Shown piece by piece: positions 21,976 to 32,646 of a stretch of 64,000 bases of DNA. The notes under the pieces are model-generated. The model was not told where the DNA came from and did not search any database. It saw only the letters and a program-made list of their open reading frames with translations. Position numbers and translations under genes: made by a program. Position 1 is the stretch's first letter, and every line of letters begins with the position of its first letter. Source of the stretch: Branchinecta lynchi (taxonomy: Eukaryota > Arthropoda > Branchiopoda > Anostraca > Branchinectidae); the NCBI GenBank assembly GCA_023053575.1, contig JAKZAP010000011.1, forward strand, positions 3,596,001 through 3,660,000, in the 5' to 3' direction.

Positions 21976-23225
21976 TTCCAACTGCAGCGAATATTACAAA
22001 GAGCCAGTCAGTCAGCATCCACTAGTCCGAAGTGACCATTTGATCGTACGGCTAGAACCAAATAACTACTAGCCTGTAAATGACAAAGAAGTCACGTCTT
22101 TCCGGCCCATCAGTGATGCAAGCATGACTGTCTATAAGCTCTATTTACAGTCTCAGAACTGGTCGGCCATTTTGAAACTTGACGACGCTAACTCCATGGC
22201 AGAAAACTTCCTCGCGCGTACGTTCAATGGATTTGAAGACTGTTTTCCTAGAAAAGAGAAAAAGATTTAACCGCTAGATAAACCGTGGATGACCGACGAG
22301 ATCCGAGAGCTCATCTCACAGAGAGATCAACTATTCGCAACAAACCGTCTAGACGAAGCAAAGCACTTACACAACTGAGTCATCAAGAGATGTCGTGATG
22401 CCCGTAAACCCTACGGGTCAAAAACTGTTGAGAAGTTCATGAAAAGCGATCCCAAGCGTTTCCGCAGCAATTTGCAAAAACCTATGGGTCGAAACAAAAA
22501 TAATCTTGAAATCCTGGATGAATGTGGGAACACTCCCGACGCCAACCAAGTAAATTCCTTTTTTGCAAGTATCTGCAGCAAGCACCCGCCTCTCATAGAA
22601 CTCTCACCCAGAGAAGAAGAAATATCTAAGATCCCAGTCATTACGTCCAAAGAAGTTGAAAGAAAACTAATTGAACTTGAGCCCCGCAAGGCGTGTCCGA
22701 ACGAGGTACCCAGCTGTACTAGTCCATTGCTCCAGAGAACTTTGTGTTCCCTTGCAATGATTTATAACCAGTGCCTCGTTGAACGTAGCTTCCACAGCTG
22801 TTTCAAAAAAGCATATATCGTCCCAATCCCAAAGGTGGCTGACGTGACTGAAATCGAAGACCTCCGCCCGATATCGAAGACGTTTATATTCTCGAAAATC
22901 TTTGAACGATTAATTTTAAGTGGCTATACGAGGATATAAAAGAATTCATAGATCCGAGACAGTTCGGCTTCCAGCCTGAGTGCAGCACCATAAGCTACCT
23001 CGTCATCCTACTTGACGAAATACTTCGTCACCTAGAGTGCCCAGCCTCGTTCGTGGACCTCTTGATTGCTGATATGGTAAAAGCCTTCGAGCGTTGGACC
23101 ACCTACTCGTTGTCAGCGGAGCTAACAACATGGGAGACGAGTCATTGTAAGGCTACTTGCTAGTTTCCTTTGTGACAGGCTTCAATTGTATCCAACTCTC
23201 CCCGGTGATCTTTTCCGACTTTCTC
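21976..23225 (+). pseudogene. LINE part 3: end of endonuclease, linker and reverse transcriptase
   Basis: The frame resumes with SNCSEYYKEPV and SDHLIV (the SDH motif that closes the endonuclease). It runs through PWMTDEIRELI, NNLEILDECG and FFASICSK to the reverse transcriptase: VPIPKV, DLRPISKT, ERLI, FIDPRQFGFQP-CST and DMVKAFE (motif A). Several stops and frameshifts are present. The RT continues, shifted, as DHLLVV and LLASFLCDR, then ends near 23225. Palm motif C, the thumb and the 3' end are absent, so this is a truncated CR1/L2-like copy. Confidence 0.85.
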
Positions 23226-23581
23226 TGGATTTTATGAATGGGAAGGTTGAAAATAAATAGTGCCCACACAATGGGCACTAACTAGGCTTTGATTATTATA
23301 ACATGCTTCACACATACACATTACTGAATTGCATTAGATAGCACTTCAAAAATGAGGCGCTTTCTTGTTATCGCTTGTCATTGACTCTTCGGCGTATCGG
23401 CGAAGACGATTTCAGAGCATGGTATTGCAAGGCGCGGAAATTCAAAACCTCTCGGCCATGCACGAAAATCAATATTTTTGTAGAGTTGAGTGATAAGAGT
23501 GCCACTGTTGCTCAAATATACCGTTTATGTAGCTGGCAGATTGCTCTAGTGTTATCCGATGAAACTTTCTGTTGTTTACAG
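23226..23581. other. End of intron 1
   Basis: It begins with an AAATAAATAGTGCCCACACA segment of unknown origin and ends in the acceptor TTCTGTTGTTTACAG. The open frame that runs through it continues into exon 2, but the upstream part looks like intron. Confidence 0.4.
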
Positions 23582-23690
23582 TACCGAAAAAAAGTTTTTT
23601 TTTCTGGATGTAACGTTACAACACAACCAAAATGTACAAATTTAACCGACCTACTTGCAGCTGATTCCAGAGCTTACAAGGAATTCTCAG
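23582..23690 (+). CDS. Internal coding exon, N-glycosylated ectodomain (TMEM59-like)
   Basis: It is bounded by TTGTTTACAG|TACCG and TTCTCAG|GTAACA. It enters in phase 0, matching the donor phase of exon 8513-8703, and leaves in phase 1. The 36 residues include KVFFSGCNVTTQPKC, with two Cys and two N-glycosylation sites (NVT, NLT), so the segment is probably luminal. In TMEM59 the comparable region has LFSIC followed by an N-x-T and a Cys. FFSGC-NVT-KC matches that order, although two expected Cys residues are not seen. The intron to the first exon would be ~14.9 kb. Exon calls this short carry some risk. Confidence 0.5.
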
Positions 23691-24003
23691 GTAACACCGT
23701 TAATATGAATATTTGTCAACATCACAAATAATCCGGTGTATATAATAACAACGAATAAATAAGAAAAAAAGAAACTCCGCTTATCTTTGTCGAAACTAGT
23801 AAATCGGAGTATGGCAGTCAGCAAAAAAAGGCGTAACAATGTATTAGCGAAATTAAGTTGTCGGAGGAATCTGCTGATTCGAGATGTTACATTGTATTCC
23901 AGGGGGTGGTAATGTGGCATCATGATTGTTTGATCCGCTCATTGAACTTTAAGCATTAACTTGTGAAATAAAGGGACTGTTGATTGCATTACTCCTGCAT
24001 TAA

Positions 24004-24428
24004 AGGACACCTGAACAAAGAAACCATACTTGAACACACCATGGAGAATGCATTTACAAACATTCTTCTCCTGAGCGGGACGTTTTCAAAATAGGGATGT
24101 TCGATTCTGGAGGTTTGCACATGCAGACGCCAAGACAAAAAGCGCAATTCATTCAAATCTTGTACACCGCTGGCCGGATCGTATTGGAAGTTCTTCTAGA
24201 TATACGTTTGGGCTTAGCTGGTTAAAAAATATTCCAGAAGAAGGGTTGATTTGAGACATTTGTTCATTTCTAAAATTGTTCGGTACTGAAATAAGGACAG
24301 ATGCAAAATGGAGCAAATATCATAGCTTGGAAACACTATTTGGTATTTGGATTGGGTTTTCTGCGGGTAATGTTAACGGAAGTCATACAGATAGGGATGA
24401 TACTTGGTACTCTTCATTCAGGTGTCCT
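24004..24428. mobile_element. TTAA-type MITE, copy 1
   Basis: Inverted termini AGGACACCTGAA and TTCAGGTGTCCT are flanked by TTAA (24000-24003 and 24429-24432). It is ~425 bp with no transposase. TTAA targets are used by piggyBac and Kolobok families. A second, reverse copy at 61884-62664 carries a retroposon that is absent here. Confidence 0.85.
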
Positions 24429-24432
24429 TTAA

Positions 24433-24655
24433 GCATGACTTTTGACATAAAAACTAACTTTTCTTGACCATCGATTCAGAACAAATCTGCTTTTATGTAC
24501 TGTGTTTTGGAGGGCTGCTACTTTTTTTTTTTTTTTTTAGAGAGGGTCGAGTGGAAGCACTGATACGGAGTGGCCCAGAACGGATAAGTGGCTAGGCGAA
24601 TTTTCGGACTTTCGTCGCCTGAACGAAAGTCAAGGAATGTTTGTCTGATACACTT
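24433..24655. other. Spacer with T18 run
   Basis: A T-rich run lies near 24520-24538. Nothing else is recognised. Confidence 0.35.
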
Positions 24656-25098
24656 CACGTTCCCCAGGTAACGTTGGTCAAGTTATTATTACGAACAGAC
24701 AGGCAAGATAACAATGTCCAACTTCCTTTTGGGATTCAAACGGAAGAGGGACTCTCCTGAAGCCTTCCTAAGACGGGCCGAAATATAGCTGAAGAATATC
24801 CTAGCTGACTTATCCGTTCTGAGTAATTTTTGTGTATGCAATCTTTTTTTATGCAGTCATCCAGCTCTTGAATTTGATGTGTCGTAAATTTGATTTTCTT
24901 GCCACGTTTTCAGGACTTTCCTGGAGCCCAGCTGCTACTGCCAGGCGTTTATTAAATTTCTTCTTTCGCTCACAGCGCAAAGGCTGAAAACACAGTACCG
25001 GTATTGCTTTTTTCGAATCCCAGACAAGAGTAAGAAATCGTGATTTTGCCCATCTGTTCGTAATAACCATTAGACGTACGTTACCTGGGCAACATGAT
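24656..25098. mobile_element. Inverted-repeat element with hammerhead-like core inside
   Basis: GTTCCCCAGGTAACGTTGGT..ATTATTACGAACAGA at the left is mirrored by TCTGTTCGTAATAACC..ACGTTACCTGGGCAAC at the right. A lone half terminus (GTTGCCCAGGCAACGTAGGT) occurs at 56731. Inside, 24755-24815 carries CCTGAAGCC..GGGCCGAAATATAGC, the motif of 39485-39727. No clear target duplication was found. Confidence 0.55.
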
Positions 25099-25320
25099 CA
25101 GCAGTCTTTGGTCGCCTTTGAATATCTTGAGAAAAAGTGTTAGTTACACCAGCTAACACAAGTTGTTAATCCCTCTTCGCGAAAGCTGAGAGTGCTCTAA
25201 CAACCCGCAACCGACCCCTCTCTTGTCTCGCACCTCTTATCCGACATTTTTTCAATATGTGCCGTTTTATCGAAGTTGTCCACCTCTCCGAACTTCTAAT
25301 ATGCTCCTGACCATTTTTGT

Positions 25321-27623
25321 TATGGCACTTGCCTTCCGGCCAAGTGCCATATACCGATCACCCCGATGAAACATTTGTAGCCTGCGTAGTAGTATAGTAG
25401 TAGTACGAAAACGTTGCATGTAGTACTATGTAATAGCAAAGAATACTATCATTTAATGTGCCTCAGACCGATCCAATCTTATGTAGTAGTATCCAGTAGC
25501 ATCCTGTCTTGCCATAGCAGCACTTGTTAATAGTAGCATATAGTAGTATGCAGTAACACGGTAGCCTTGAAGTAGAAGCATTTAGTAGCATCGTTAGTAC
25601 TGCATGCAACTTTTTCCTACTACTTCATAGTACTATGTTGAGATAAATTTTTCATCGGGACATTTGCGTCGGTCGGTCGGTTAGTCCGGTGTTTGCGAGT
25701 TAGGGTACTTCCAGATGTGCTAGGACGATGAAACTTGGCAGGCATACTAGTGACCTGACCAAACTAACTTGGAAATACTCACTTGCTCGATCCGACCATC
25801 ATGGGGGAGGGAGGGGAACCGGAATCCGGAATTCAGTGACATGTATAATTTTTGAACGGGTGATCGGATCTTAATGAAATTTGATGTTGGAAAGCCTTCA
25901 TGTCTCAGATGTCCCATTTCAAGTCCGGACGAATTGAACGAATGCGGGGGGGGGGGGGGGGGGGAGTCGGAGGGGGGAACCGAAAATCATGTGACACGCT
26001 TAGAGTGGAGTGATCGGGATGGAATTTGGTGGGAGGAACGAGCACAAGCCCTAGGTACATCATTGACAGAACCGGACCGGATTCGTGCACTGTGGGGGAG
26101 TTGGAGGGGGGTTCCGGATTCTGGTGATACGAAGTTAAGTTACTTCCAGGTGGGCTAGGACAATGAAACTTGGCAGGCAAGTCAGGGATCGGACGAGATT
26201 GAAATGGAGATAGTCAACTTCCCGATCCGACCACCGTGGGGGGAGTGGAGGGAGGGGAATCCGGAATCTTGAGGAATGTATAACATTGGAACGGGTGATC
26301 GGATCTTTAGGAAACTTTGATATTTGGAAAGACCTCCTGTCTCGGATGACCCATTTAAAGCCCGGTTCGGATCCGATGAATGTGGGGGGGGGGGGGGTCC
26401 GGAAATCTTGTGACACGCTTAGACTGGAGCGATTGGGATGGAACTTGGTGGGAAGGACAAGCACAAGAACTAGATACGTCAGTGATAGAACCGGATCGAA
26501 TTTGGGCATTGTGGAGTGGGGGGGGGGGGGTCCAAAATTCCGGCTATCGCGAGTTAAGGTATTTCCAGATGCGCTAGGACGGTGAAACTTGGCTTGAACA
26601 AAAGAGACTTGACATGATTGGCTTAGAAATAGTCAGTTCTCCGACCCAACCATCGTAGGGGAGTGGAGGGAGGGGGAATCTGGAATCTTGAGAAATGTAT
26701 AACTTTTGAACGAGTGGTCGGTTCTTGGCAAAACTTGATATTTGGAAAGACCTCGTGTCTCGGATGTACCGTTTTAAGTCCGGACCGGATCCGATGAATG
26801 TGAGGGGGGGGGGGCGGGAGTCATGAAACACGCTTAGAGCGGAGCGATTGGGATGAAACTTGGTGGGAAGAACAAGGATTAGAAGTAGATATATCAATGA
26901 GAAAACTGGATGGGGTTCGGGCACTGTGATGGGAATTGATGGGGGGGGGGGGGGGGCCGGAATTTCGATGATCGCGAGTTAAGGTACTTCCATATGTGCC
27001 AGGGCGATCAAACTTGGCTTGAACATTAGCAACTTCACAAGATTGGCTTAGAAATTGTCACTTCTCAGATCCTACCATCCCTTAAAGTACTAATCATAAC
27101 TTCAAAGTACTGATCCTAACCTTAAAGTACTAATCCTAACCATAAAGTACAAAAAATACTTTGAAGCAAAGTATACATTATAACTCAAGGGTGTTGCTCA
27201 AAAACTAATTTTTAGCACCTTAAAGTGCGTTTCTTAACCGAAAAGTAAATAAAATACTTTAACCAAACGATATATATTCATGATCCCCAAGGGCCTATGA
27301 TCATTTTTGCCTCAACGGTTTTGCTTACAACGGAATTTCTTAAAATACAAACAATAATTTTGAGCAAAATATACCTTTTCATGAATCCAATGAGCTTATC
27401 ATCATTTTGTGCTCCATTAAAGTGCGCATCATCACGGCCAAATTCACAAATAAAAAGTTTTTACGAACAGTGCATTCTCGTGATTCCCAAGGACCTATGA
27501 CCATTCTTATCTCAAGGGTATTGCTTACAAATGATCACAACAAACCCACGAATTGACGAATTCCTACTTTTAATCCTCTGACCCAGCCTTGCAAGTGCCA
27601 TATGAGCTTCCAGCTCATGTTTT
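25321..27623 (+). mobile_element. Family B element, copy 1 (both ends present)
   Basis: The 5' end TTATGGCACTTGCCTTCCGG with CCAAGTGCCATA forms a hairpin. The 3' end reads GCAAGTGCCATATGAGCTTC with CAGCTCATG. The body is a ~420-bp unit repeated about three times. Each unit is made of three ~140-bp parts holding GATGAAACTTGGCAGG, AATGAAACTTGATATTTGG and GGATGGAACTTGGTGGGA. G-runs follow GTGGGGGAGTTGGA. Beyond 27080 the sequence changes to AAAGTACT-rich DNA before the 3' end. Open frames across it follow the repeats and are not genes. Confidence 0.75.
25362..25659. mobile_element. TACTA-rich MITE, copy 1, inside family B
   Basis: The termini CCCGATGAAACATTTGTAGC and AAATTTTTCATCGGG are inverted. 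The interior is dominated by TAGTAGTA and TAGTACTA words. It interrupts the 5' region of family B copy 1. A reverse copy is at 60335-60638. Confidence 0.7.
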
Positions 27624-27689
27624 TTTTAGGTCATTATTGTCATTATTGACAATAAGATGAAACTTAATCTGCTTGCAAAGTACTCAGCA

Positions 27690-27955
27690 TCTTGTGGAAA
27701 CCAGGCCATTTGACCCATCTGCAGGACCTTACAAGCCATAGCCCCTTTGTCATGCCAAAGCTATACAAATCCATGGTCAGGCCAGGGATTGACTTTGGTA
27801 TTGTTTGTGCCAGTCCTGCTTTCAAAAAGGATATCTTCCTCCTTAAACGTGCACAGAAGCGAGCCTCAAAAATTCTACAAGGCTTCAAGGATCTCGCGTA
27901 CAATGAGCGATTGCAGACTTTGAATCCCCCCACTCATGGAAGGTATTATCAATGA
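27690..27955 (+). pseudogene. LINE reverse transcriptase thumb fragment
   Basis: One open frame reads KLYKSMVRPGIDFGIVCASP, then KKDIFLLKRAQKRASKILQG and ERLQTLNPPT. This matches the region after the RT palm in CR1/L2-like elements (LVRPxLEY, DIxxLExxQRRAxK). It is 5'-truncated and ends at about 27955 against a G-rich family B-like junction. Confidence 0.7.
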
Positions 27956-28086
27956 TCAGTGGCGAAAACTAGCCAATTTTCGTGGGGGGGGGGGAAGCCC
28001 AGATTTTACCGACGAGATTTCATGATTTACCGGCAAAAAGTGCCGCGGCAACGCCGCTTGATACTGGGCTCACAAGCTATGCACAC

Positions 28087-28690
28087 CTTAATAATAATGT
28101 ACTTTATTTCCTTAATAGCTTGTATTATACACGCTAGCACTGGATCGTCATTCACGCAAATAGCATATGACAATTACATAAGTAGACATTTCAGACACGT
28201 ACAACTTGAAAATATAATGTGACTTAACTTCATGTACACGTACACAACTTGAAAATATAATTTGAATTAACTAGGATTAAAATATTGGGTAAAATAGGGT
28301 ACAAAAGATTTCAGGTAACGATCTGTCGAGTTTATGGGTGGTCTTTCTAGTCTCTGGGAATCAGCGTCCCTCTGTCTCTGTCGCGTATTAGGCCTGCTAT
28401 TTGCTGTAGTAATATCCTATAATTAGTAATATACTGATATATCCTATAATTTAAACAAAGGAACGAGCAGCAAATCGTTTTACCGGGTTTCTAGACGAAT
28501 CATCGTGTCTACAGTTCTTGAGGATTTCAGACACTGGTCGCAGACGGAATCAGTTATGTTGATTCGGTGGACGGTTATACCACAATAAGACTGACAAGAT
28601 GCTAGATTTTGTTGAAGCGTCTAGGCCAAGAATAGTGCTTATAGCATTGGTGGGATTCGCCAACACCGGCCGCACATAGATTCTGTTATG
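28087..28690 (-). mobile_element. Retroposon 3' end and unassigned reverse sequence
   Basis: 28087-28150 is the reverse complement of 48351-48420 (GCTAGCGTGTATAATACAAG..AATAAAGTACATTATTA). It is therefore a LINE or SINE 3' end on the minus strand. The sequence up to 28690 may be its body, but no protein is recognised. CGTACACAACTTGAAAATAT occurs twice (28198 and 28231). Confidence 0.5.
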
Positions 28691-29228
28691 ATAGCCCTTC
28701 GCATGACGATGATACAAAACCATGGGCCGTTGGCCGTATCAACAGAACTGCCTTCTTTTTTTTGTCCTCGCGCCGTCTACTCTTATCTCTGTTGTCTGAT
28801 CTCTTTGATCCCCCTTCTGTTAATCTCCAGCTAAAGAAAGGTTTAATCGTTGCGCGTGAAAAACCTACAGACACCATTCTAATCAAGAGAAACAAGGAGA
28901 AGCAAGAGACAATCAGCTTCTTAGAACAGTCCCGGGAACATCAAGAAACAAACGGAGGATATTACTGTCGAGACTTGGTTAGAGGTCCTGCAGCGGAAGA
29001 ACCGGGAAAACAGTCTTTCAGATAAATAGAAAAAAAAATATTTACTTAGCATTGTTACGTCATGGTTTTAATCTCCTTCGGAATACACTATTAAAAGTAA
29101 ATCGAACTGATAAAAGAAAAACAACTGCAGCCAATTCAAATAAGGCTGTAAGGCAATAAGTATACCTCTAGGAAAAGCGATAATGAGACAAGAGAATGCC
29201 CTCCTTTGGTGGAGGAGAGTACATCCAG
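28691..29228. other. Unassigned stretch
   Basis: Open frames of 87 and 69 codons overlap on opposite strands with no motif or splice support. Nothing is called. Confidence 0.35.
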
Positions 29229-29500
29229 AGCGTGTTCCACCCTTCTAACAATAGTTACCATTAGTTACTATTTCCGTTCCATCCTCACGAAAAGTTACTA
29301 CGCTGACCGTTCCAACCTTGTCGGAATAGTAACTAATAGTTACTATTTGCTTACCATGCTCGGGAGCGTAGTAACTACGCATCTCTGTAGCGTGATTGGT
29401 CGGATTCGCCCGTGGCGTGAGATCCTGCTGGAAAATAGAAAAATCGTTCTAGCCTTGACGGCAAAAAGCCAGAATTCGTGACGTCATGCGTAGTAACTAC
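29229..29500. mobile_element. AGCGTGTTCC MITE, copy 1 (right end lost)
   Basis: It matches 31687-31970 in reverse. It begins AGCGTGTTCCACCCTTCTAA, carries TAGTTACTATTTCCGTTCCA and GTAGTAACTACGCATCTCTG, and runs to GACGTCATGCGTAGTAACTA. The last ~20 bp of the other terminus are missing where LINE sequence begins. Confidence 0.7.
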
Positions 29501-30294
29501 GGTAAGTTTTCTTAAATCAAAGCCATCGTTCACTACTCCAGTACCAAACGAAATATTTACAACAAAGACCAAACTTTTGGGGATCACACTGACGAATGAT
29601 CTGAAGTGGGAGGCTCACATTTGTTCCATTATTAAACAAGCCAGTGCGTCTCTGTCTCTCCTTAAACTGTTTTCCAAATTTTCGTGCCCTAAATCACATG
29701 TTCTCCGTCTTTACGTTACTTTCATCCGTCCGCTACTTGAGTATGCTTGTCCGGTTTGGCACTTTGGCCTGACAGTAGATCAGTCTGATAGGCTTGAAAC
29801 TATTCAGAAGAGAGCTTTGAGAATCATCTACCGCCAGGGCAAAGTGCCTTATATCCTCCTCCTCAAAGAATTCCGCCTCCCTACTTTAGCAGCCCGACGT
29901 CTTACTCTTTGTACTGGATTCGGGAACAGTCTGCGTTCCCACTCATGTTTTGAGCACCTGTTTCCTACCCCATATTGCCCGCCAAAACCTCGACTACCTC
30001 GAGCTGTAGCACAAAAAGTTCCGGTTCTTAACCCTGTTTGTACACGAACCGATCGCTACAGAAAGAGCTTTGTACCATCTTTTGTTGAAGTTTTGAACAA
30101 TTGATTAACTATTTCCCTTTAATGTTTTAATTGTCTAGGGTTTTTATTCTGTTTGATCATTTTTTGACTATTACTTTATTATGTACAACCGCCTTATTAA
30201 ATGTTTTGTAATTATGATGTACCTGACGAAAACGACAAGTTCGGCAATCCAATGCTGTGAAAGTCTCGTTTTACAATAAAGTATCAGTCAGTAG
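29501..30294 (+). pseudogene. LINE C-terminal fragment with 3' UTR
   Basis: A 208-codon frame encodes TKLLGITLTNDLKWEAHICS, RPLLEYACPVWHFGL and RLETIQKRALRIIY. This is the thumb/connection region of CR1-type LINE ORF2. It ends RYRKSFVPSFVEVLNN and a stop at ~30104. A 3' UTR with ACAATAAAGTATCAGTCAGT follows, ending in an (AGTC)n tail near 30294. The frame is intact but 5'-truncated. The same C-terminus is echoed at 8395. Confidence 0.8.
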
Positions 30295-30597
30295 ATGGAA
30301 CACGGTCCCAGATATACTTCGGATTAACTTCTTCAAGTCTTTCTTTCGTAACGACTGTCAGTTTGGGCTTCAGCTTTTGCAACCTCTATTAATTGAGTTC
30401 AATCATACAAAATAAATCTAGCAGAGCCTTTCTATGTCAGTTTCAGAACTTCTGATCCTCCTTTTTAGATAAGGTAAGATTTGTTTACACTAAGAGCCAA
30501 GGGCCATGGCGCATGAAAAAATAAGCACAAATGAACACAAATAATACCTTCTATAAGCACCTATCCCTAGGGGCAAGGGATATGATTTTTGCAAGCT

Positions 30598-30960
30598 CTA
30601 ACTCACTGTGTGTTGGTACTTCATCGAAAAATTGTTTTCCTTGACGAACCTCGCCAACTGTTTAATATTCATAAAACAACTATTTCCCATGATCCTGCAC
30701 ATCCATTCTTCATCCACCCCTCTTTCATTACTCCAAATTTCTAACATACGTTCATTCAAATTTTCGCATTCACACAACAAATGTTGTCTGTATGTTGTCC
30801 ATATGTCTGTCAGGAGTACTGCAACACTCGACTACTGTTGCCGCCGGGGATCTCTTTACTAATTTTTTGCTGTTGTTTTTGGCTTTCTGGTATTGTTGTT
30901 GTTTATGGTCTTGGACTTCTGTGACAGATCTTTGCAAAAGGACATTATAATAATAATAAT
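30598..30960 (-). pseudogene. Reverse LINE C-terminal fragment
   Basis: On the minus strand the frame reads HLLCECENLNERM, then WSNERGVDEEWMCRIMGN and KQLARFVKEN before a stop at 30598. C-x-C/H-containing tails like this close many non-LTR ORF2 proteins. A related copy lies at 57687-57890. A TTATTATTATTATA run sits at about 30945-30960. Confidence 0.6.
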
Positions 30961-31394
30961 ATATTCGCAAATTGGATGGCAGGCGGTTTAGCCTCTACAA
31001 CATGACTCGGGTCAGGAAGAAATGATTCACTGAAAAGCAGTCGTCTTTGTTTACGTATAATCGCAGAAAGCTGTTCCATTTTACTACCTGTAGTAGATAC
31101 TGATCTAGTGATGTTGCGAAATCTCCCGACTTCCTGCTCTGACAGACAGCCTAAAATACAGAATGTTGTTTCTTGCGCGTAAAAAGATCCTGATTTGCCG
31201 TAACTTAAACTTTCGGTTTTTTTCCTACGAAAGCTGGCAGAACTTGATTTCTTACGTGTGAAAAGATCCCGATCTGCCGACGAGCTTCTATGGCCCCTGT
31301 TCGTCGTTGAAGAACTAAAATAAATTTACATGATGGGTTTCCCAAGGGTTCAGTCCAGCTCCTCTTATGCCTAAGACACAAGATCAGGGTCGGG

Positions 31395-32105
31395 GTCCCC
31401 GGGCTGGAATTCTTGCCCGGATTTTCCTCACCATCGTCGCTTCCATATGGAAAAGATGAACTTTGATGAAAGTGAGGAAAATCCGGCCGGGAAATCCAGA
31501 TCGTTCGCACTATTACATGAAGTAAGTTATGAAAGATTTGGCTTGCAAAAGCAAAGGCTAGAAAAACAGCTGAAGCTTGATTCGCAAGCGATCAAATGGA
31601 TCTTCGGTGTGGCCGATAATGTAACAAGCCAAAGTTGCAAAAAGAGGATGTCGATTGAAATCCCTGCTAAAAGTGCGAACACACAGAGCGTGTTCCGCCC
31701 TACTTACCGTAATTACTACGCATGACGTCACGAATTCTGGCTTTTTGCCGTCAAGGCTGGAACGATTTGTCTATTTTCCAGCAGGATCTCACGCCAGGGG
31801 TGAATCCGACCAATCACGTTACAGAGATGCGTAGTTACTACGCTCCCGAGCATGGTAAGCAAATAGTAACTGTTAGTTACTATTCCGACAAGGTTGGAAC
31901 GGTCAGCGTAGTAACTTTTCGTGAGGATGGAACGGAAATAGTAATTATTGTTAGAAGGGTGGAACACGCTCACAGTCACGATCGGGAGCTCCCGTCCTGG
32001 AATTCCTGCCCGGATTTTCGTCACCATCATCACTTCCATATGGAAAAGTTGAAATTTGTTCAACTTGATGATAAAAGTGCACGGAATCAGGCCGGGAAAT
32101 CCTGA
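31395..32105. repeat. Palindromic repeats around a MITE
   Basis: 31395-31500 is palindromic (GGAATTCTTGCCCGGATTTT..CCATATGG..AAAATCCGGCCGGGAAAT). A second, similar palindrome occupies 31995-32105. Between them lie an open segment (~31500-31680, reading YERFGLQKQRLEKQ and IKWIFGVADN, no recognised domain) and the MITE at 31687-31970. The two palindromes may be ends of one older element. Confidence 0.5.
31687..31970. mobile_element. AGCGTGTTCC MITE, copy 2 (complete)
   Basis: Inverted termini AGCGTGTTCCGCCCTACTTA and TTAGAAGGGTGGAACACGCT are flanked by CACAG (31682-31686 and 31971-31975). The ~284-bp element is rich in TAGTTACTA words and carries TGACGTCA. Copy 1 is at 29229-29500. Confidence 0.8.
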
Positions 32106-32383
32106 TCGTGTGTTCGCATTCTAATATACTGGAAACCAGTTTCCTCCATATTCTGCTAATTCTTCTGCCCAATTTTTACGTAGTTTCATCCCATCATTTA
32201 TTTCTGGTCATATCTTGTAAGTGTATTAGTTAATTTGTTTCGTGTCTGTGTATTTCCTAAATTTGTATTCCTCTTCTAGCTTTTAGCTATTTCGTTTAAA
32301 CTTGATTAATTGATTAAAAAAAAAATCAAAAAAAGAAATATAGCTTGTCTGAAAAGGGCAAGTTTTGGTCTGAAATCTGAATT

Positions 32384-32586
32384 TTACTCTCTTTTTCTTT
32401 CCTTCACCCTCCCTTTACGAACATTAGTAGTGCTTCGATATAACTGAACCTTTTCTAGCATGTCGTGATGCCCATATTCTCCTAACTCATCGAAGAGCTT
32501 GTCAAAAGGGCTGCCAAGAGATGGCCATCCTGCTTCCGAAAGATACTGAGCTAGAGGTAAGTTAATAAATTTTCCTTCAGCCCAAG
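32384..32586 (-). CDS. Possible 3'-terminal exon of an unassigned minus-strand gene
   Basis: Read on the minus strand, TGCATGTATTATTTCAG precedes an open segment of 66 residues ending in a stop: WAEGKFINLPLAQYL, GSPFDKLFDELGEYGHHDML, then a basic tail RKGRVKERKRE. Codon usage and the amphipathic helix look genuine. The helix (FDKLFDELGEYGHHDMLEKV) is loosely like the last helix of Death-fold domains, but I cannot assign it. No poly(A) signal is obvious downstream. It would lie in an intron of the plus-strand gene. Confidence 0.35.
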
Positions 32587-32646
32587 CTGAAATAATACAT
32601 GCAAAATAACTCAAAAACGGAAAAGTTAGCTAAATGATTACAGGTC

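Noticed and set aside
25874..26924. Proline/glycine-rich open frames of 90-124 codons on both strands
   Set aside because: They follow the G-run units of family B, repeat with its period, overlap on opposite strands and have no domain.
31447..31725. Open frame reading YERFGLQKQRLEKQ...IKWIFGVADN, considered as a missing TMEM59 middle exon
   Set aside because: There is no convincing acceptor or donor, it starts inside a palindromic repeat, and the likeness to the family is only a few residues.
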